22,024 nucleotides of DNA. It comes from Bacteroidetes bacterium QS_8_68_15. Lineage in GTDB: Bacteria; Bacteroidota; Rhodothermia; Rhodothermales; Salinibacteraceae. Positions 1 through 7,638 of this stretch are shown here, one piece after another. Location of the stretch: assembly GCA_003023245.1 (NCBI GenBank), contig PXTR01000011.1, positions 1 to 22,024 of the forward strand. Direction: 5' to 3'. The notes beneath the pieces are model-generated. The model ran no database searches and was not told the origin of the DNA. It worked only from the letters and a program-made list of their open reading frames with translations. Made by a program: the position numbers and the translations under genes. Position 1 is the stretch's first letter. Each line of letters starts with the position of its first letter.

Positions 1-56
1 AACCACTGACCTCGTCGATGTCAACGACGCGCTCTAACCAACTGAGCTATGGACCC
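1..56 (-). tRNA. tRNA-Val (anticodon GAC), 5' part only
   Basis: Read on the minus strand from 56, the sequence gives a 7-nt acceptor strand (GGGTCCA), TA at positions 8-9, a D-arm (GCTC, loop AGTTGGTTA, GAGC), and an anticodon stem CGTCG/CGACG closing a 7-nt loop TTGACAT. The anticodon is therefore GAC, which reads valine GUC/GUU codons. The T-arm and 3' acceptor strand lie to the left of the window, so the gene is truncated by the window edge rather than broken. The identity rests on the anticodon only. Confidence 0.9.
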
Positions 57-404
57 AGGCGATTGCACATTTTCGATTTCGGATTGGCGATTGGTGGCCT
101 GCTCAGAACTGCTCCAAACGTACGGCACGGGCCGTGGCGGAGTCAAGCCGTTTTCTACTACCGCGCCCCGCGCGCAACGTTTCCGTCATCGCACGCTTCC
201 CTGCACGTTCACGGCTCGACTTCGTTGGCGTAGCACCCGCTCCAGTCCTCGCCCGGCTCAAACGATTTGACGATGAAGGGCGTGCATGAGAATGGCGTCG
301 GGCGCTTGAGCGAAAGATGCGTCGTCGCCTGTTACGCGCGTCGTCACGCCGGGTTGCCATTTTCGCATACCCTTCGCCAATCGTCCTTCGAAACTCGCCG
401 GTCG
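57..404. other. Intergenic stretch without a recognised gene
   Basis: These 348 bases lie between the tRNA and the stop codon of the citrate synthase gene. Reading frames here are short and arginine- or serine-rich, with no recognisable domain. A somewhat AT-richer patch near 65-95 (TTTTCGATTTCGGATTGGCGATTGG) is repetitive and lies just upstream of the tRNA on its strand, so the tRNA promoter may be here, but no clear -35/-10 pair is visible. No terminator hairpin with a T-run was found after the citrate synthase gene. Confidence 0.5.
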
Positions 405-1544
405 TCAATCTCCCGGACGCGGGCCGACGTACCGGGCGCTGGGGCGGATCAGGCGTCCGTGCTGCGTTTGCTCGGCGACGTGTGCGGCCCAGCCGGCCGT
501 CCGTCCGGCGGCGAAGGTGGCGGTGAAGAGCGCGCGCGGGACGCCGACGGCTTCGAGCAACACCGCCGTGTAGAACTCGACGTTGGCGCGGAGGGCGCGA
601 TCCGGGTAACGCTCGCGGAGCCGGCGCTCGGCGGCCTCCTCTACGGCCCGGGCCAGCGCGAGGCGTTTATCGTCGCCCTTCGCTTCGAAGAGCCGTTCGA
701 CCTCTCGCTCAAAGACCGTCGCGCGGGGGTCGCGAACGCGGTAGACGCGGTGCCCCATTCCCATGATGCGACGCCCGGCGTCGAGTTCGGCTGCGATCCA
801 TCCGTCGGCCGCTTCGGGCGTGCCGATCTCGTCGAGCATGTCCAGCACGGGCCCGGGGGCCCCGCCGTGCAGCGGTCCTTTGAGCGCGCCGACAGCTCCG
901 ACGAGCGCGGAAATCAGGTCGGCGCCCGTCGAGGTGATGACGCGCGCGGTGAACGTCGATGCGTTGACGCCGTGATCGGCAATGGCCATCAGGTACGATT
1001 CGAGCGCGTCGGCGTGGGCGGGCGGCGGCGCTTCCCCGAGCAGCATCCGCAGATAGTCGTGGGCGTGGCCGGCGTCGGGATCGGGAGGGAGGGGCGTTTG
1101 GTTGTCGCGTGTCTGCAGCCACAGCGCGTTGGCGACCGGCGCGGCGCCGATGGCGCGGAGCGCATCCTCGTCGGGGTCGCCGGTGCTTTCCATCACGCTC
1201 AGGGCGGTGCGGAGCGCGTTCATCGGGACGTCGCGGTCGAAGAGACGCCGGCGCACCTCCGGCGTGCGGGTCAGCTCGTCGAAGGCGTCGCGGCGCGCCT
1301 GCCCCAACCGCTCGCGGAACGCTTCGACGGCATCCGCTTCCGCTTCGGGCGTTCCCGACGCGGCGGCGGAGCGCAACCGAACGGCGAGCGCTTCGAAGAT
1401 CCGCTCCTCGCAGAGCGTCTCGACCCGCTCGCCGGCGATGATGAGTCGCCCCGCCTCGCCATCCACTTCGCTGATATTGGTTTCGGCCACGACGACGCCT
1501 TCCAGCCCGTCGGCTACGTCGGATGATGTGCTCGTGTTGCTCAT
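405..1544 (-). CDS. Citrate synthase / 2-methylcitrate synthase family enzyme
   Basis: This 379-residue protein belongs to the citrate synthase superfamily, which condenses acetyl-CoA (or propionyl-CoA) with oxaloacetate in the cytoplasm. The N-terminus has the family opening GLEGVVVAET. The three catalytic landmarks are visible: His191 (ADHGVNASTF), His226 (GPLHGGA) and His265 (GMGHRVYR). The C-terminal signature AARYVGPRPGD-like ending (SARYVGPRPGD) is also present. The usual catalytic aspartate in NVDFY is a glutamate here (NVEFY, Glu323). From memory, Mycobacterium tuberculosis CitA also has Glu at this place, so activity is not excluded. The gene is divergent from a second citrate-synthase-like gene that carries a helix-turn-helix. 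The start ATG at 1544 gives normal family length (about 370-380). Citrate versus methylcitrate specificity cannot be decided from the sequence. Confidence 0.93.
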   Translation of the reverse strand: MSNTSTSSDVADGLEGVVVAETNISEVDGEAGRLIIAGERVETLCEERIFEALAVRLRSAAASGTPEAEADAVEAFRERLGQARRDAFDELTRTPEVRRRLFDRDVPMNALRTALSVMESTGDPDEDALRAIGAAPVANALWLQTRDNQTPLPPDPDAGHAHDYLRMLLGEAPPPAHADALESYLMAIADHGVNASTFTARVITSTGADLISALVGAVGALKGPLHGGAPGPVLDMLDEIGTPEAADGWIAAELDAGRRIMGMGHRVYRVRDPRATVFEREVERLFEAKGDDKRLALARAVEEAAERRLRERYPDRALRANVEFYTAVLLEAVGVPRALFTATFAAGRTAGWAAHVAEQTQHGRLIRPSARYVGPRPGD

Positions 1545-1777
1545 GGGCGTTTTTTCGTCAGGGGAATTCGAGCGATAGCGAAGCGCAGTTCGTCACGGCA
1601 GATGCGTTGCGTTCACAAAATGCCGTGACGAAAGCGTTCGTGTACGCCGGGTCGGAAAAGGCGTCTCGACTTCGAGCGCACCCCCAATCAAGCCATGGGC
1701 CTTTTCATTGTCAATGTTGATTTTTGCGTCAATGTGTTCAATATTGGGTAAACTCACTCGTGCAGAAGGGGGTCATT
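1545..1777. promoter_or_regulatory. Divergent spacer with candidate operator repeats
   Basis: This 233-bp spacer separates the two divergent citrate-synthase-family genes. An AT-rich patch at 1702-1752 stands out against GC-rich surroundings. It contains the 8-mer GTCAATGT twice in direct orientation, at 1710-1717 and 1728-1735, 18 bp apart. Each copy is followed by a palindrome-like tail (TCAATGTTGA at 1711-1720; TGTTCAATATTG to 1746). The placement 40-70 bp before the helix-turn-helix gene suggests operator or promoter elements. The HTH-citrate synthase is the obvious candidate to bind here, but that is inference. A purine-rich ribosome binding site, AGAAGGGGGT, lies 5-14 bases before the ATG at 1778. 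Confidence 0.4.
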
Positions 1778-2998
1778 ATGAACCAACGACGCTATCTCAC
1801 CGCCGACGAAGCGGCTGACGAACTGGACGTTTCCAAAAACACGCTCTACGCCTACGTCAGCCGCGGCCTGATTCGCTCGGAGGCCACCGCCGGCTCGCGC
1901 CGTGCGAAGAGGTACCGCGCGGAAGACGTGCGCCGCCTCAAGAAAAAGCGGAAGCAGCAGCGCGACCCGTCCGAGGCCGCCCGCTCGGCGCTGGACTTCG
2001 GGATGCCGGTGATGGAGTCGGCGCTGACGCTGATCACAGGCGGACGTTTCTTCTACCGGGGCCGCGACGCCTGCCGGCTGGCGAAGACGCGCTCGTTGCG
2101 TGACGTGGCCGCGCTCCTCTGGCTCGGGGATCTCGACGCGGAGTGGCCCGACGCGCAACCGCGGTCGGTGCCGAACGCGCTTGCGCGAAGCGAATGGCGG
2201 GACGCCGCGCCGGTCGTGCGCTTTCAGTCGGTGCTGCCGCAGGTCAGCGCGCGTGACGAGCGCGCGTTTCGCTTTTCGAGACCCGCCGTCGCGCAGACGG
2301 GGGTGCGCCTTCTGCGGTTAGCGCAATACGCAATCGCGCCTGACGCCTCGGACGGGCAGACGCTGGAGTTCGCCCACGCCTTGCGGACGCACTGGCAGAT
2401 CGACGACGAAGCAGAACGGCTGTTGCGGGCGGCGCTGGTGCTCTGCGCGGATCACGAACTGAACGTCACGGCGATGGCGGCGCGGTGTGCGGCCTCGGCG
2501 AGGGCTTCGCTCTACGGCGCAGTCGGGGCAGGGCTGGCGGCGCTGCGCGGGCGGCGCCACGGCGGCGGCATGGCGCGCATCGAGACGCTCTTGCGTGAGG
2601 CGGAAGCGCCGGACGCGCTGCGCCGCACGATGGCCGCGCGGATGCGACGCGGCGACGCGGTCCCCGGCTTCGGGCACCGCCTTTACCGAGAGACGGGCGA
2701 CCCGCGCGCAAAGCTGCTCTTCGAACTGCTGCGCGAGACGTGCCCGGACGCGAGGGGAACCGCCTTCGCGCAAGCCGCCGCCGAGGTCGGGTCCTCTCTT
2801 CTCGACCAAGCGCCGAGGCTCGACTTCGCGCTGGTCGCCCTTCGCCGCGCCCTCGGTCTGCCCGACACTGCCCCGCTGGCCCTCTTCGCCGCCGGGCGCA
2901 CCGTCGGCTGGGTCGGCCATGCCCTCGAACAGTACGACGCCGATCGGCCGATCCGTCCGCGCGCTACCTACACTGGTCCACGCCCCGGCGATCGGTAA
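1778..2998 (+). CDS. Citrate-synthase-family protein with N-terminal helix-turn-helix
   Basis: This 406-residue protein fuses a MerR/excisionase-type helix-turn-helix (residues about 5-55, with LTADEAADELDVSKNTLYAY followed by a basic stretch KKKRKQQR) to a full citrate synthase fold. Catalytic positions are retained: His226 (ADHELN), His261 (RRHGGG, where PLHGGA is usual), His300 (GFGHRLYR) and Asp349 (PRLDF). The C-terminus has the family ending ATYTGPRPGD. The start at 1778 is preferred over an in-frame ATG at 1724 because AGAAGGGGGT precedes it and the HTH begins directly after. Proteins of this architecture exist in databases as 'citrate synthase family protein', but I know of no established role. 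It could be an enzyme, a metabolite-sensing regulator, or both. The divergent partner is a plain citrate synthase. lpd follows 139 bp downstream on the same strand. Confidence 0.9.
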   Translation: MNQRRYLTADEAADELDVSKNTLYAYVSRGLIRSEATAGSRRAKRYRAEDVRRLKKKRKQQRDPSEAARSALDFGMPVMESALTLITGGRFFYRGRDACRLAKTRSLRDVAALLWLGDLDAEWPDAQPRSVPNALARSEWRDAAPVVRFQSVLPQVSARDERAFRFSRPAVAQTGVRLLRLAQYAIAPDASDGQTLEFAHALRTHWQIDDEAERLLRAALVLCADHELNVTAMAARCAASARASLYGAVGAGLAALRGRRHGGGMARIETLLREAEAPDALRRTMAARMRRGDAVPGFGHRLYRETGDPRAKLLFELLRETCPDARGTAFAQAAAEVGSSLLDQAPRLDFALVALRRALGLPDTAPLALFAAGRTVGWVGHALEQYDADRPIRPRATYTGPRPGDR

Positions 2999-3137
2999 CG
3001 GCTTCCTCCGAAACCAACCGCGCTGTCGAAGAAGAACCCCCGAACCCCCACACCCAACCGGGAACGCCCCGCGAGGCGAGCGATTCGCTAATCGGTCTCG
3101 GAATCACCCTTTCCCACCCGCGCTTTCACGAAACGAC

Positions 3138-4505
3138 ATGGCAAACGGAGAAACGGACGCTTCCTACGACTGCATCGTCATCGGCACCGGGCCCGGCGGC
3201 TACGAGACGGCCATCCGCGCTTCCCAGCTCGGGTTCGACACGGCCGTCGTCGAGAAAGACAAGCTCGGCGGCGTCTGCCTCAATGTCGGCTGCATTCCCA
3301 CGAAGGCCCTCTTGCGCAGCGCCGAGGTCATGGCCGACGTGAACCATCTCGACGACTTCGGCCTCGAACTCGACGGCGAGGTCACACCCAACTTCGAGAA
3401 GGTCGTCGAGCGCAGCCGCGGCGCCTCGAACCAGATGAATCAGGGCGTGCAGTACCTGATGAAAAAGAACGACATCGACGTGCTCTACGGGCACGGCACG
3501 CTCACCGGGGAGGGGACGGTCGAGATCACGCCCTCCACCAACATGGACGACGAAGACATCGGCGAGGAGCAGACCGCCGAGGCCGAGCACATCATCATCG
3601 CCACCGGCGCGCGGCCCAACGAGATCCCGCCGCTCCCCATCGACGAGGACGACATCCTCTCCTACCGAGGAGCCATGCTTCAGCAAGAGCAACCTGACCG
3701 CCTCGTCGTCGTCGGGGCGGGGGCCATTGGGGTCGAGTTCGCCTACTTTTACCAGAACATGGGCACCGACGTGACGCTCGTGGAGGTCCTCGACCGCATC
3801 GTGCCCGCCGAGGACTCGGAGGTATCCGATCAGCTTCGGGATTCTTTCGAAGACACCGGCATCGACGTGATGACCGAGGCGGAGGTGCAGGGCGTCGAGG
3901 AGAACGACTCGGGGGGGCTTTCCGTCGAAATCGACACCGCCGACGGCACCGACGAGATCGAAACCGACCAGGTCCTCTCGGCCGTCGGCGTGGCGCCCAA
4001 TGTCGAGGACATCGGGCTGGAGGAGGCGGGCGTGGAGCTGGACGACACCGGCCACATCGCCGTGGACGAGTTTTACCGCACGGGCGTGGACGGCCTCTAC
4101 GCCATCGGCGACGTTTCGGGCGCGCCGTGGCTTGCGCACAAGGCCAGCCACGAAGGCATTCTGTGCGTCGAAAAGATCGCCGGGGAGGACGTGCATCCCT
4201 TCTCCATGAACGACGTGCCGGCCTGCACGTACTGCCAGCCGCAGATTGCTTCCGTCGGCTTCACCGAGGACGAAGCCGAGGAAGAAGGCTACGAGATCAA
4301 GGTCGGCAAATTCCCGTTCCAGGCCAACGGCAAGGCCGTCGGCGCGGGCCACCCCGAGGGCTTCGTCAAGATGATCTACGACGAGAAGTACGGCGTCGAA
4401 ACGACCGGGCACGAGATCATGGAGTCGATGCACCCGCACCCGACGCTCTCCGAGGCGGTCATGGAAGCGAGCCGCGTGGCCTACGGCGAGCCGATCAACA
4501 TTTGA
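3138..4505 (+). CDS. lpdA: Dihydrolipoyl dehydrogenase (E3) with an internal deletion
   Basis: E3 reoxidises dihydrolipoamide in pyruvate and 2-oxoglutarate dehydrogenase complexes, using FAD and NAD. The N-terminal FAD-binding motif (IGTGPGGYETAIRA), the redox disulfide Cys47/Cys52 (GGVCLNVGCIPTK), the NAD-binding VVVGAGAIGVEFAYF, the second FAD motif (GLYAIGDVSG) and the interface catalytic pair His434/Glu439 (HPHPTLSE) are all present. An acidic insert near residue 137 (DDEDIGEEQ) fits a halophile. The protein is 455 residues. After KYG at residues 417-419 it jumps directly to VETTGHEIM, skipping about 26 residues that normally read like E-[IL]-L-G-A-H-x-x-G and ATEMIAE. This is the beta-alpha unit of the dimerisation domain. 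The reading frame is kept. The start ATG at 3138 sits just before the FAD motif; the longer open frame upstream is not coding. The gene may be non-functional, or the gap may be an assembly loss. Confidence 0.93.
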   Translation: MANGETDASYDCIVIGTGPGGYETAIRASQLGFDTAVVEKDKLGGVCLNVGCIPTKALLRSAEVMADVNHLDDFGLELDGEVTPNFEKVVERSRGASNQMNQGVQYLMKKNDIDVLYGHGTLTGEGTVEITPSTNMDDEDIGEEQTAEAEHIIIATGARPNEIPPLPIDEDDILSYRGAMLQQEQPDRLVVVGAGAIGVEFAYFYQNMGTDVTLVEVLDRIVPAEDSEVSDQLRDSFEDTGIDVMTEAEVQGVEENDSGGLSVEIDTADGTDEIETDQVLSAVGVAPNVEDIGLEEAGVELDDTGHIAVDEFYRTGVDGLYAIGDVSGAPWLAHKASHEGILCVEKIAGEDVHPFSMNDVPACTYCQPQIASVGFTEDEAEEEGYEIKVGKFPFQANGKAVGAGHPEGFVKMIYDEKYGVETTGHEIMESMHPHPTLSEAVMEASRVAYGEPINI

Positions 4506-4523
4506 GTATGGAGGTTTGGACGG

Positions 4524-4556
4524 ATGGACGTGCGGAGGTAAGGAAAGCACGTCCAT
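4524..4556. terminator. Intergenic hairpin between convergent genes
   Basis: ATGGACGTGC at 4524-4533 pairs perfectly with GCACGTCCAT at 4547-4556, giving a 10-bp stem with a 13-base loop. It lies between the convergent ends of lpd (4505) and the membrane protein (4578), so it could end transcription from both sides. There is no T-run on either strand, so intrinsic termination is uncertain. The surrounding bases repeat the words GTCCATAC and CCATACGTCC. Confidence 0.4.
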
Positions 4557-4577
4557 ACTTCCATACGTCCACACGTA

Positions 4578-5033
4578 TCACGCATGCCCGTGCCCGACGG
4601 CGACCGGTCCGTGGGTGGAGCGCCGACGGACGTACCAGCCGACGATGCTGCCCCAGATCAGGCAGTTCATCACGATGGGGATGATGATCCCGGCCGGCGC
4701 GCCGCCGCCGAACATCGGGCCGCCGGTCAAAACGGCAGGCACGAATGTCCACGTCCACAGCGTGGGCACGGAGCCGAAGAGGATGCCTTTCAGCACCGAG
4801 GAGCGCGCGACGAGCGCGGCGTAGGGCACGGCCCAGAGCGCGCCAAACAGAAGGAAGAGCGCGCCGCCGATGAGGGTTGCGGCGATCCATCCGCCGCCGA
4901 GGGTCTGCTGGTAGGCGGCGACGAACATCGCCTTCGAGGGCGGGCCGAAGAGCACGAGCAGGCCCAGCGTGCCGGCTACGGCCAGCGACCCGAAGAGTCC
5001 GCCGACGAATCCGGTGCGGAGCCGAGACTGCAC
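4578..5033 (-). CDS. Four-helix integral membrane protein of unknown function
   Basis: This 151-residue protein has four clear hydrophobic segments: residues about 8-30 (GGLFGSLAVAGTLGLLVLFG), 46-68 (GWIAATLIGGALFLLFGALW), 78-103 (SVLKGILFGSVPTLWTWTFV), and 113-135 (GAPAGIIIPIVMNCLIWGSI). A short basic segment (YVRRR) and a His/Gly tail (GHGHA) follow. It has no signal-peptide cleavage site and no catalytic motif. It resembles small uncharacterised membrane proteins (DUF6789-like in general build), but I cannot name a family with certainty. It is convergent with lpd and downstream of metG on the same strand, separated from it by a terminator hairpin, so it is probably transcribed on its own. 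The start ATG at 5033 is the first in the frame. Confidence 0.75.
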   Translation of the reverse strand: MQSRLRTGFVGGLFGSLAVAGTLGLLVLFGPPSKAMFVAAYQQTLGGGWIAATLIGGALFLLFGALWAVPYAALVARSSVLKGILFGSVPTLWTWTFVPAVLTGGPMFGGGAPAGIIIPIVMNCLIWGSIVGWYVRRRSTHGPVAVGHGHA

Positions 5034-5104
5034 AAGACGGGAAGTGGTTGAAACAAAAAAAACGCCGCGACGAAGGCCAACCTACAATCCACGTATCCGC
5101 AAAG

Positions 5105-5148
5105 AAAGGGCCGCCTCCCGGTTTCAAGAGAGCGGCCCTTTTTCTTTT
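5105..5148 (-). terminator. Bidirectional intrinsic terminator after metG
   Basis: AAAGGGCCGC at 5105-5114 pairs perfectly with GCGGCCCTTT at 5132-5141, and CTC/GAG can extend the stem inward. T-rich tracts flank the hairpin on both strands (TTTTTCTTTT on plus; TTTCTTT on minus). It lies about 60 bases past the metG stop on the minus strand and before the start of the membrane protein gene, so it most likely ends metG transcription. Confidence 0.8.
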
Positions 5149-5201
5149 ACGTCCTCCATCGCTCTCGACGAGCGAGAAATAACGCCCCCGTCCGTCCGCG
5201 C

Positions 5202-7430
5202 TCACCGCACCACCGCGCCCGCCTCGCCTGCGGCGCTGACGAGGCGGAGCTGCCCGTCGCGGTCTTCGGCCATCAAGACCATGCCCTGACTTTCGTGGCC
5301 GAAGATCTCCTTCGGCGCGAGGTTGGCGACCACCACGACGCGGCGGTTCGCGATTTCCTCGGGCGTGTACTGCTCGGCGACGCCGGCAAGGATCTGTCGC
5401 TCCTCGAAGCCGAGGTCCACCTGAAGACGGATCAGTTTGTCGGCCCCGTCGACCGGGTCGGCGGCGATGACGCGACCGGTGCGCAGGTCCATCTCCATGA
5501 AGTCGTCGAAGGAAATGGCGTCCTTGAGCGGGGCGTATCCGGCGTCTTCGGGCGTTTCCGTTTCGGGGTCGGCGTGTTCGTCTTTGTGGCTTTCGTCTTC
5601 GAGTTTGTCCATCTGCTGTTGGATGAGGTCGTCGTCGATTTTTTCGAACAGGATCTGCGGGTCGTCGATGACGTGACCGGCGCTCAGGAGCGGCTCCGCG
5701 GCGTCGTCCCAGCCGATGCGGTCGTCCTGCGGCGCGCCGTTTTCGGAAGCCTCGTCGTCGGGAACGGAGGAGCGCACGCGCTCGCCCAGGCGCAGCATCC
5801 GGCGCAGGCGGGCCGCCGCGCCGGGCACGACCGGCTCGGCCAGCAGCGCGAGCGCGGCGCAGAGCTGGAGGGAGACGTGCACGGTGTTGGCGCAGGCCTG
5901 CGGGTCCTCCTCGCGGGTGTGCCACGGCTCGGTGTCGTTGAAGTACTTGTTGCCGTGGCGCGCCAGGGCCATCGTGCGCCGCACGGCCTCGCGCATCCGG
6001 TAGTTTTCGTACGCTGCGCCGACGTCGGCGGGCGCCGCGGCGAGCGCGTCGAGGGCAGCGCGGTCTTGCTCCGAAGGCGCACGCAGCGGCGGCACGCGCC
6101 CATCGAAAACGTGCTGGCAGAAGGTGAGCGCGCGGTGGACGAAGTTGCCGAAGACGTCGGCCAGCTCGCCGTTGATGCGGTTCTGGAAGCCGTCCCACGA
6201 GAAGTCGGCGTCTTTCGTCTCCGGGAGCGCCCCGGCGGTGAGGGCGTAGCGCAGCAGGTCGGCCGGGTGATCCGTGTGGTCCGCGAAGTCGTCGAGGAAT
6301 TCGCCGAGCCAGACAGCCCACCCGCGCGAGGTGGAGAGCTTGCGGCCCTCGATGTTGAGAAACTCGTTGGCCGGCACGTTGTCCGGCAGCACGAACGAGC
6401 GCCCGTCCTCATCGGCGCCGTGGGCCATCAGCGTGGCCGGAAACATCAGGCAGTGAAAGACGATGTTGTCCTTGCCGATGAAATGAACGAGGCGTGGATC
6501 GTCGCCGTCTTCATCGCTGTCTTCATCGCCGTCGTCCGGGCTTCGCTGCCAGTAGTCGCGCCAGCGTTCGGGCGCGCCCTGCTGCTGTTCGGCCCATTCC
6601 TTCGTGGCGCTAATGTAGCCGATGGGGGCGTCGAACCAGACGTAGAGGACTTTGCCGTCGGCGTCCGGGAGTCCTTTTTGCTCGGCCACGTCGGGGGGGA
6701 TGGGGACGCCCCACGGTAGGTCGCGCGTCATGGCGCGCTCTTTGAGCCCGTCGTCGAGCCAGCTTTTGACTTGCCCGCGCACGTTGGGCTTCCAGTCGGC
6801 GGCCGCGCGTTCGAACCAGTCTTCGAGGTCGTTCTGGAGCTGGTCGAGCGGGAGGTAGAAGTGGGTCGTTTCGCGGCGCTCGGGCTCCGCGTCGGTCAGG
6901 GCGCTGCGCGGGTCGATCAGCTCGTCGGGGCTGAGGTCGGAGCCGCAGTTCTCGCACTGGTCGCCGTAGGCGTCGTCGTGGCCGCAGATCGGGCAGGTGC
7001 CGTGCACGAAGCGGTCGGCCAAGAAGAGCTCCGCCTCGGGGTCGTAGAGCTGCTCCTGTGTGCGGAGGGTGAAGACGTCCTGATCGGCGAGGCGACGAAA
7101 GAAGTCCTGCGCCGTCCGGCGGTGGGTTTCGGAGGAGGTCCGCCCGTAGTGGTCGAAGCTCATGCCGAATTCCGCGAAGCGCGCCCGGATCTGCTCGTGG
7201 TAGTGGTCGACGACGGCCTGCGGATCGGCGTCTTCCTCGCGGGCGCGCAGAAAGATGGGCACGCCCATTTCGTCGGAGCCGCAGATAAAGACCACGTCGC
7301 GTCCCTTCAGGCGCTGGTAGCGGCAAAAGAGGTCGGCCGGCAAGTAGGCCCCGGCCAGGTGGCCGACGTGGATCGGGCCGTTGGCGTAGGGGAGCGCGGC
7401 GGTGACGAGCAGGCGGTCGGGGTCAGGCAT
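5202..7430 (-). CDS. metG: Methionine--tRNA ligase
   Basis: This 742-residue class I aminoacyl-tRNA synthetase charges tRNA-Met and initiator tRNA. The Rossmann catalytic domain has the HIGH-type motif HVGH at residues 21-24 and the KMSKS-type motif KLSTS at 364-368, a form common in Bacteroidota. The connective peptide carries a zinc knuckle starting at Cys146 (CPIC and CENC). The anticodon-binding helical domain follows, and residues about 630-742 form the C-terminal EMAP-II-like tRNA-binding OB fold (DLRTGRVIAADPV; NRRVVVVANLAPKEIFG). An acidic insert DGDEDSDEDGDD near residue 300 fits a halophilic protein. Length is that of MetG with a C-terminal dimerisation/tRNA-binding domain. It is transcribed divergently from the his cluster. 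A perfect 6-bp hairpin (CGCGAA/TTCGCG, 7466-7480) sits about 35 bases before the start. Confidence 0.98.
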   Translation of the reverse strand: MPDPDRLLVTAALPYANGPIHVGHLAGAYLPADLFCRYQRLKGRDVVFICGSDEMGVPIFLRAREEDADPQAVVDHYHEQIRARFAEFGMSFDHYGRTSSETHRRTAQDFFRRLADQDVFTLRTQEQLYDPEAELFLADRFVHGTCPICGHDDAYGDQCENCGSDLSPDELIDPRSALTDAEPERRETTHFYLPLDQLQNDLEDWFERAAADWKPNVRGQVKSWLDDGLKERAMTRDLPWGVPIPPDVAEQKGLPDADGKVLYVWFDAPIGYISATKEWAEQQQGAPERWRDYWQRSPDDGDEDSDEDGDDPRLVHFIGKDNIVFHCLMFPATLMAHGADEDGRSFVLPDNVPANEFLNIEGRKLSTSRGWAVWLGEFLDDFADHTDHPADLLRYALTAGALPETKDADFSWDGFQNRINGELADVFGNFVHRALTFCQHVFDGRVPPLRAPSEQDRAALDALAAAPADVGAAYENYRMREAVRRTMALARHGNKYFNDTEPWHTREEDPQACANTVHVSLQLCAALALLAEPVVPGAAARLRRMLRLGERVRSSVPDDEASENGAPQDDRIGWDDAAEPLLSAGHVIDDPQILFEKIDDDLIQQQMDKLEDESHKDEHADPETETPEDAGYAPLKDAISFDDFMEMDLRTGRVIAADPVDGADKLIRLQVDLGFEERQILAGVAEQYTPEEIANRRVVVVANLAPKEIFGHESQGMVLMAEDRDGQLRLVSAAGEAGAVVR

Positions 7431-7598
7431 GGAAGAGACGGTTCGAGTATCCGTTTGCCTCGGAGCGCGAAGCTTTCGCGTTCCGGAAACGGGGGAGGGT
7501 GAATGGGGGACGCGACAGACGCCCTACTCTACATCCCTCGGTCAGTGGTGTTCGCTCTGAGCGCGGCGCTTGAATGTCGCGCGCCGTGTGCGTTACTT

Positions 7599-7630
7599 GC
7601 ACTCCCGCACTCCCGCACCCTCGCACCCCC
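7599..7630. repeat. Four-copy 8-bp tandem repeat before hisB
   Basis: The units GCACTCCC, GCACTCCC, GCACCCTC and GCACCCCC follow each other without gaps, ending 8 bases before the proposed hisB GTG start. The strand composition is strongly C-rich. It lies in the 5' leader of the his cluster, where copy-number changes would alter the leader length. No function is known to me. Confidence 0.8.
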
Positions 7631-7638
7631 GCCCGCCC

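Noticed and set aside
267..1526. Long plus-strand open frame opposite the citrate synthase gene
   Set aside because: It is antisense to a well-conserved enzyme, has no family motif and shows the Arg/Gly/Val-rich look of an antisense frame in GC-rich DNA.
2487..3137. N-terminal extension of lpd into the preceding gene
   Set aside because: The open frame runs through the HTH-citrate synthase gene in another frame; the FAD-binding motif starts about 12 residues after ATG 3138, as normal for the family.
3126..4574. 482-codon minus-strand frame opposite lpd
   Set aside because: Full overlap with the recognised dihydrolipoyl dehydrogenase; Val/Asp/His-rich antisense composition; no domain.
4495..6321. 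608-codon minus-strand frame overlapping metG and the membrane protein
   Set aside because: Arg/Pro/Ala-rich, shifted frame of two real genes across a terminator hairpin.
7466..7480. Regulatory leader hairpin (T-box-like) before metG
   Set aside because: The 6-bp palindrome CGCGAA-GCT-TTCGCG is isolated, and no T-box sequence or specifier structure is present.
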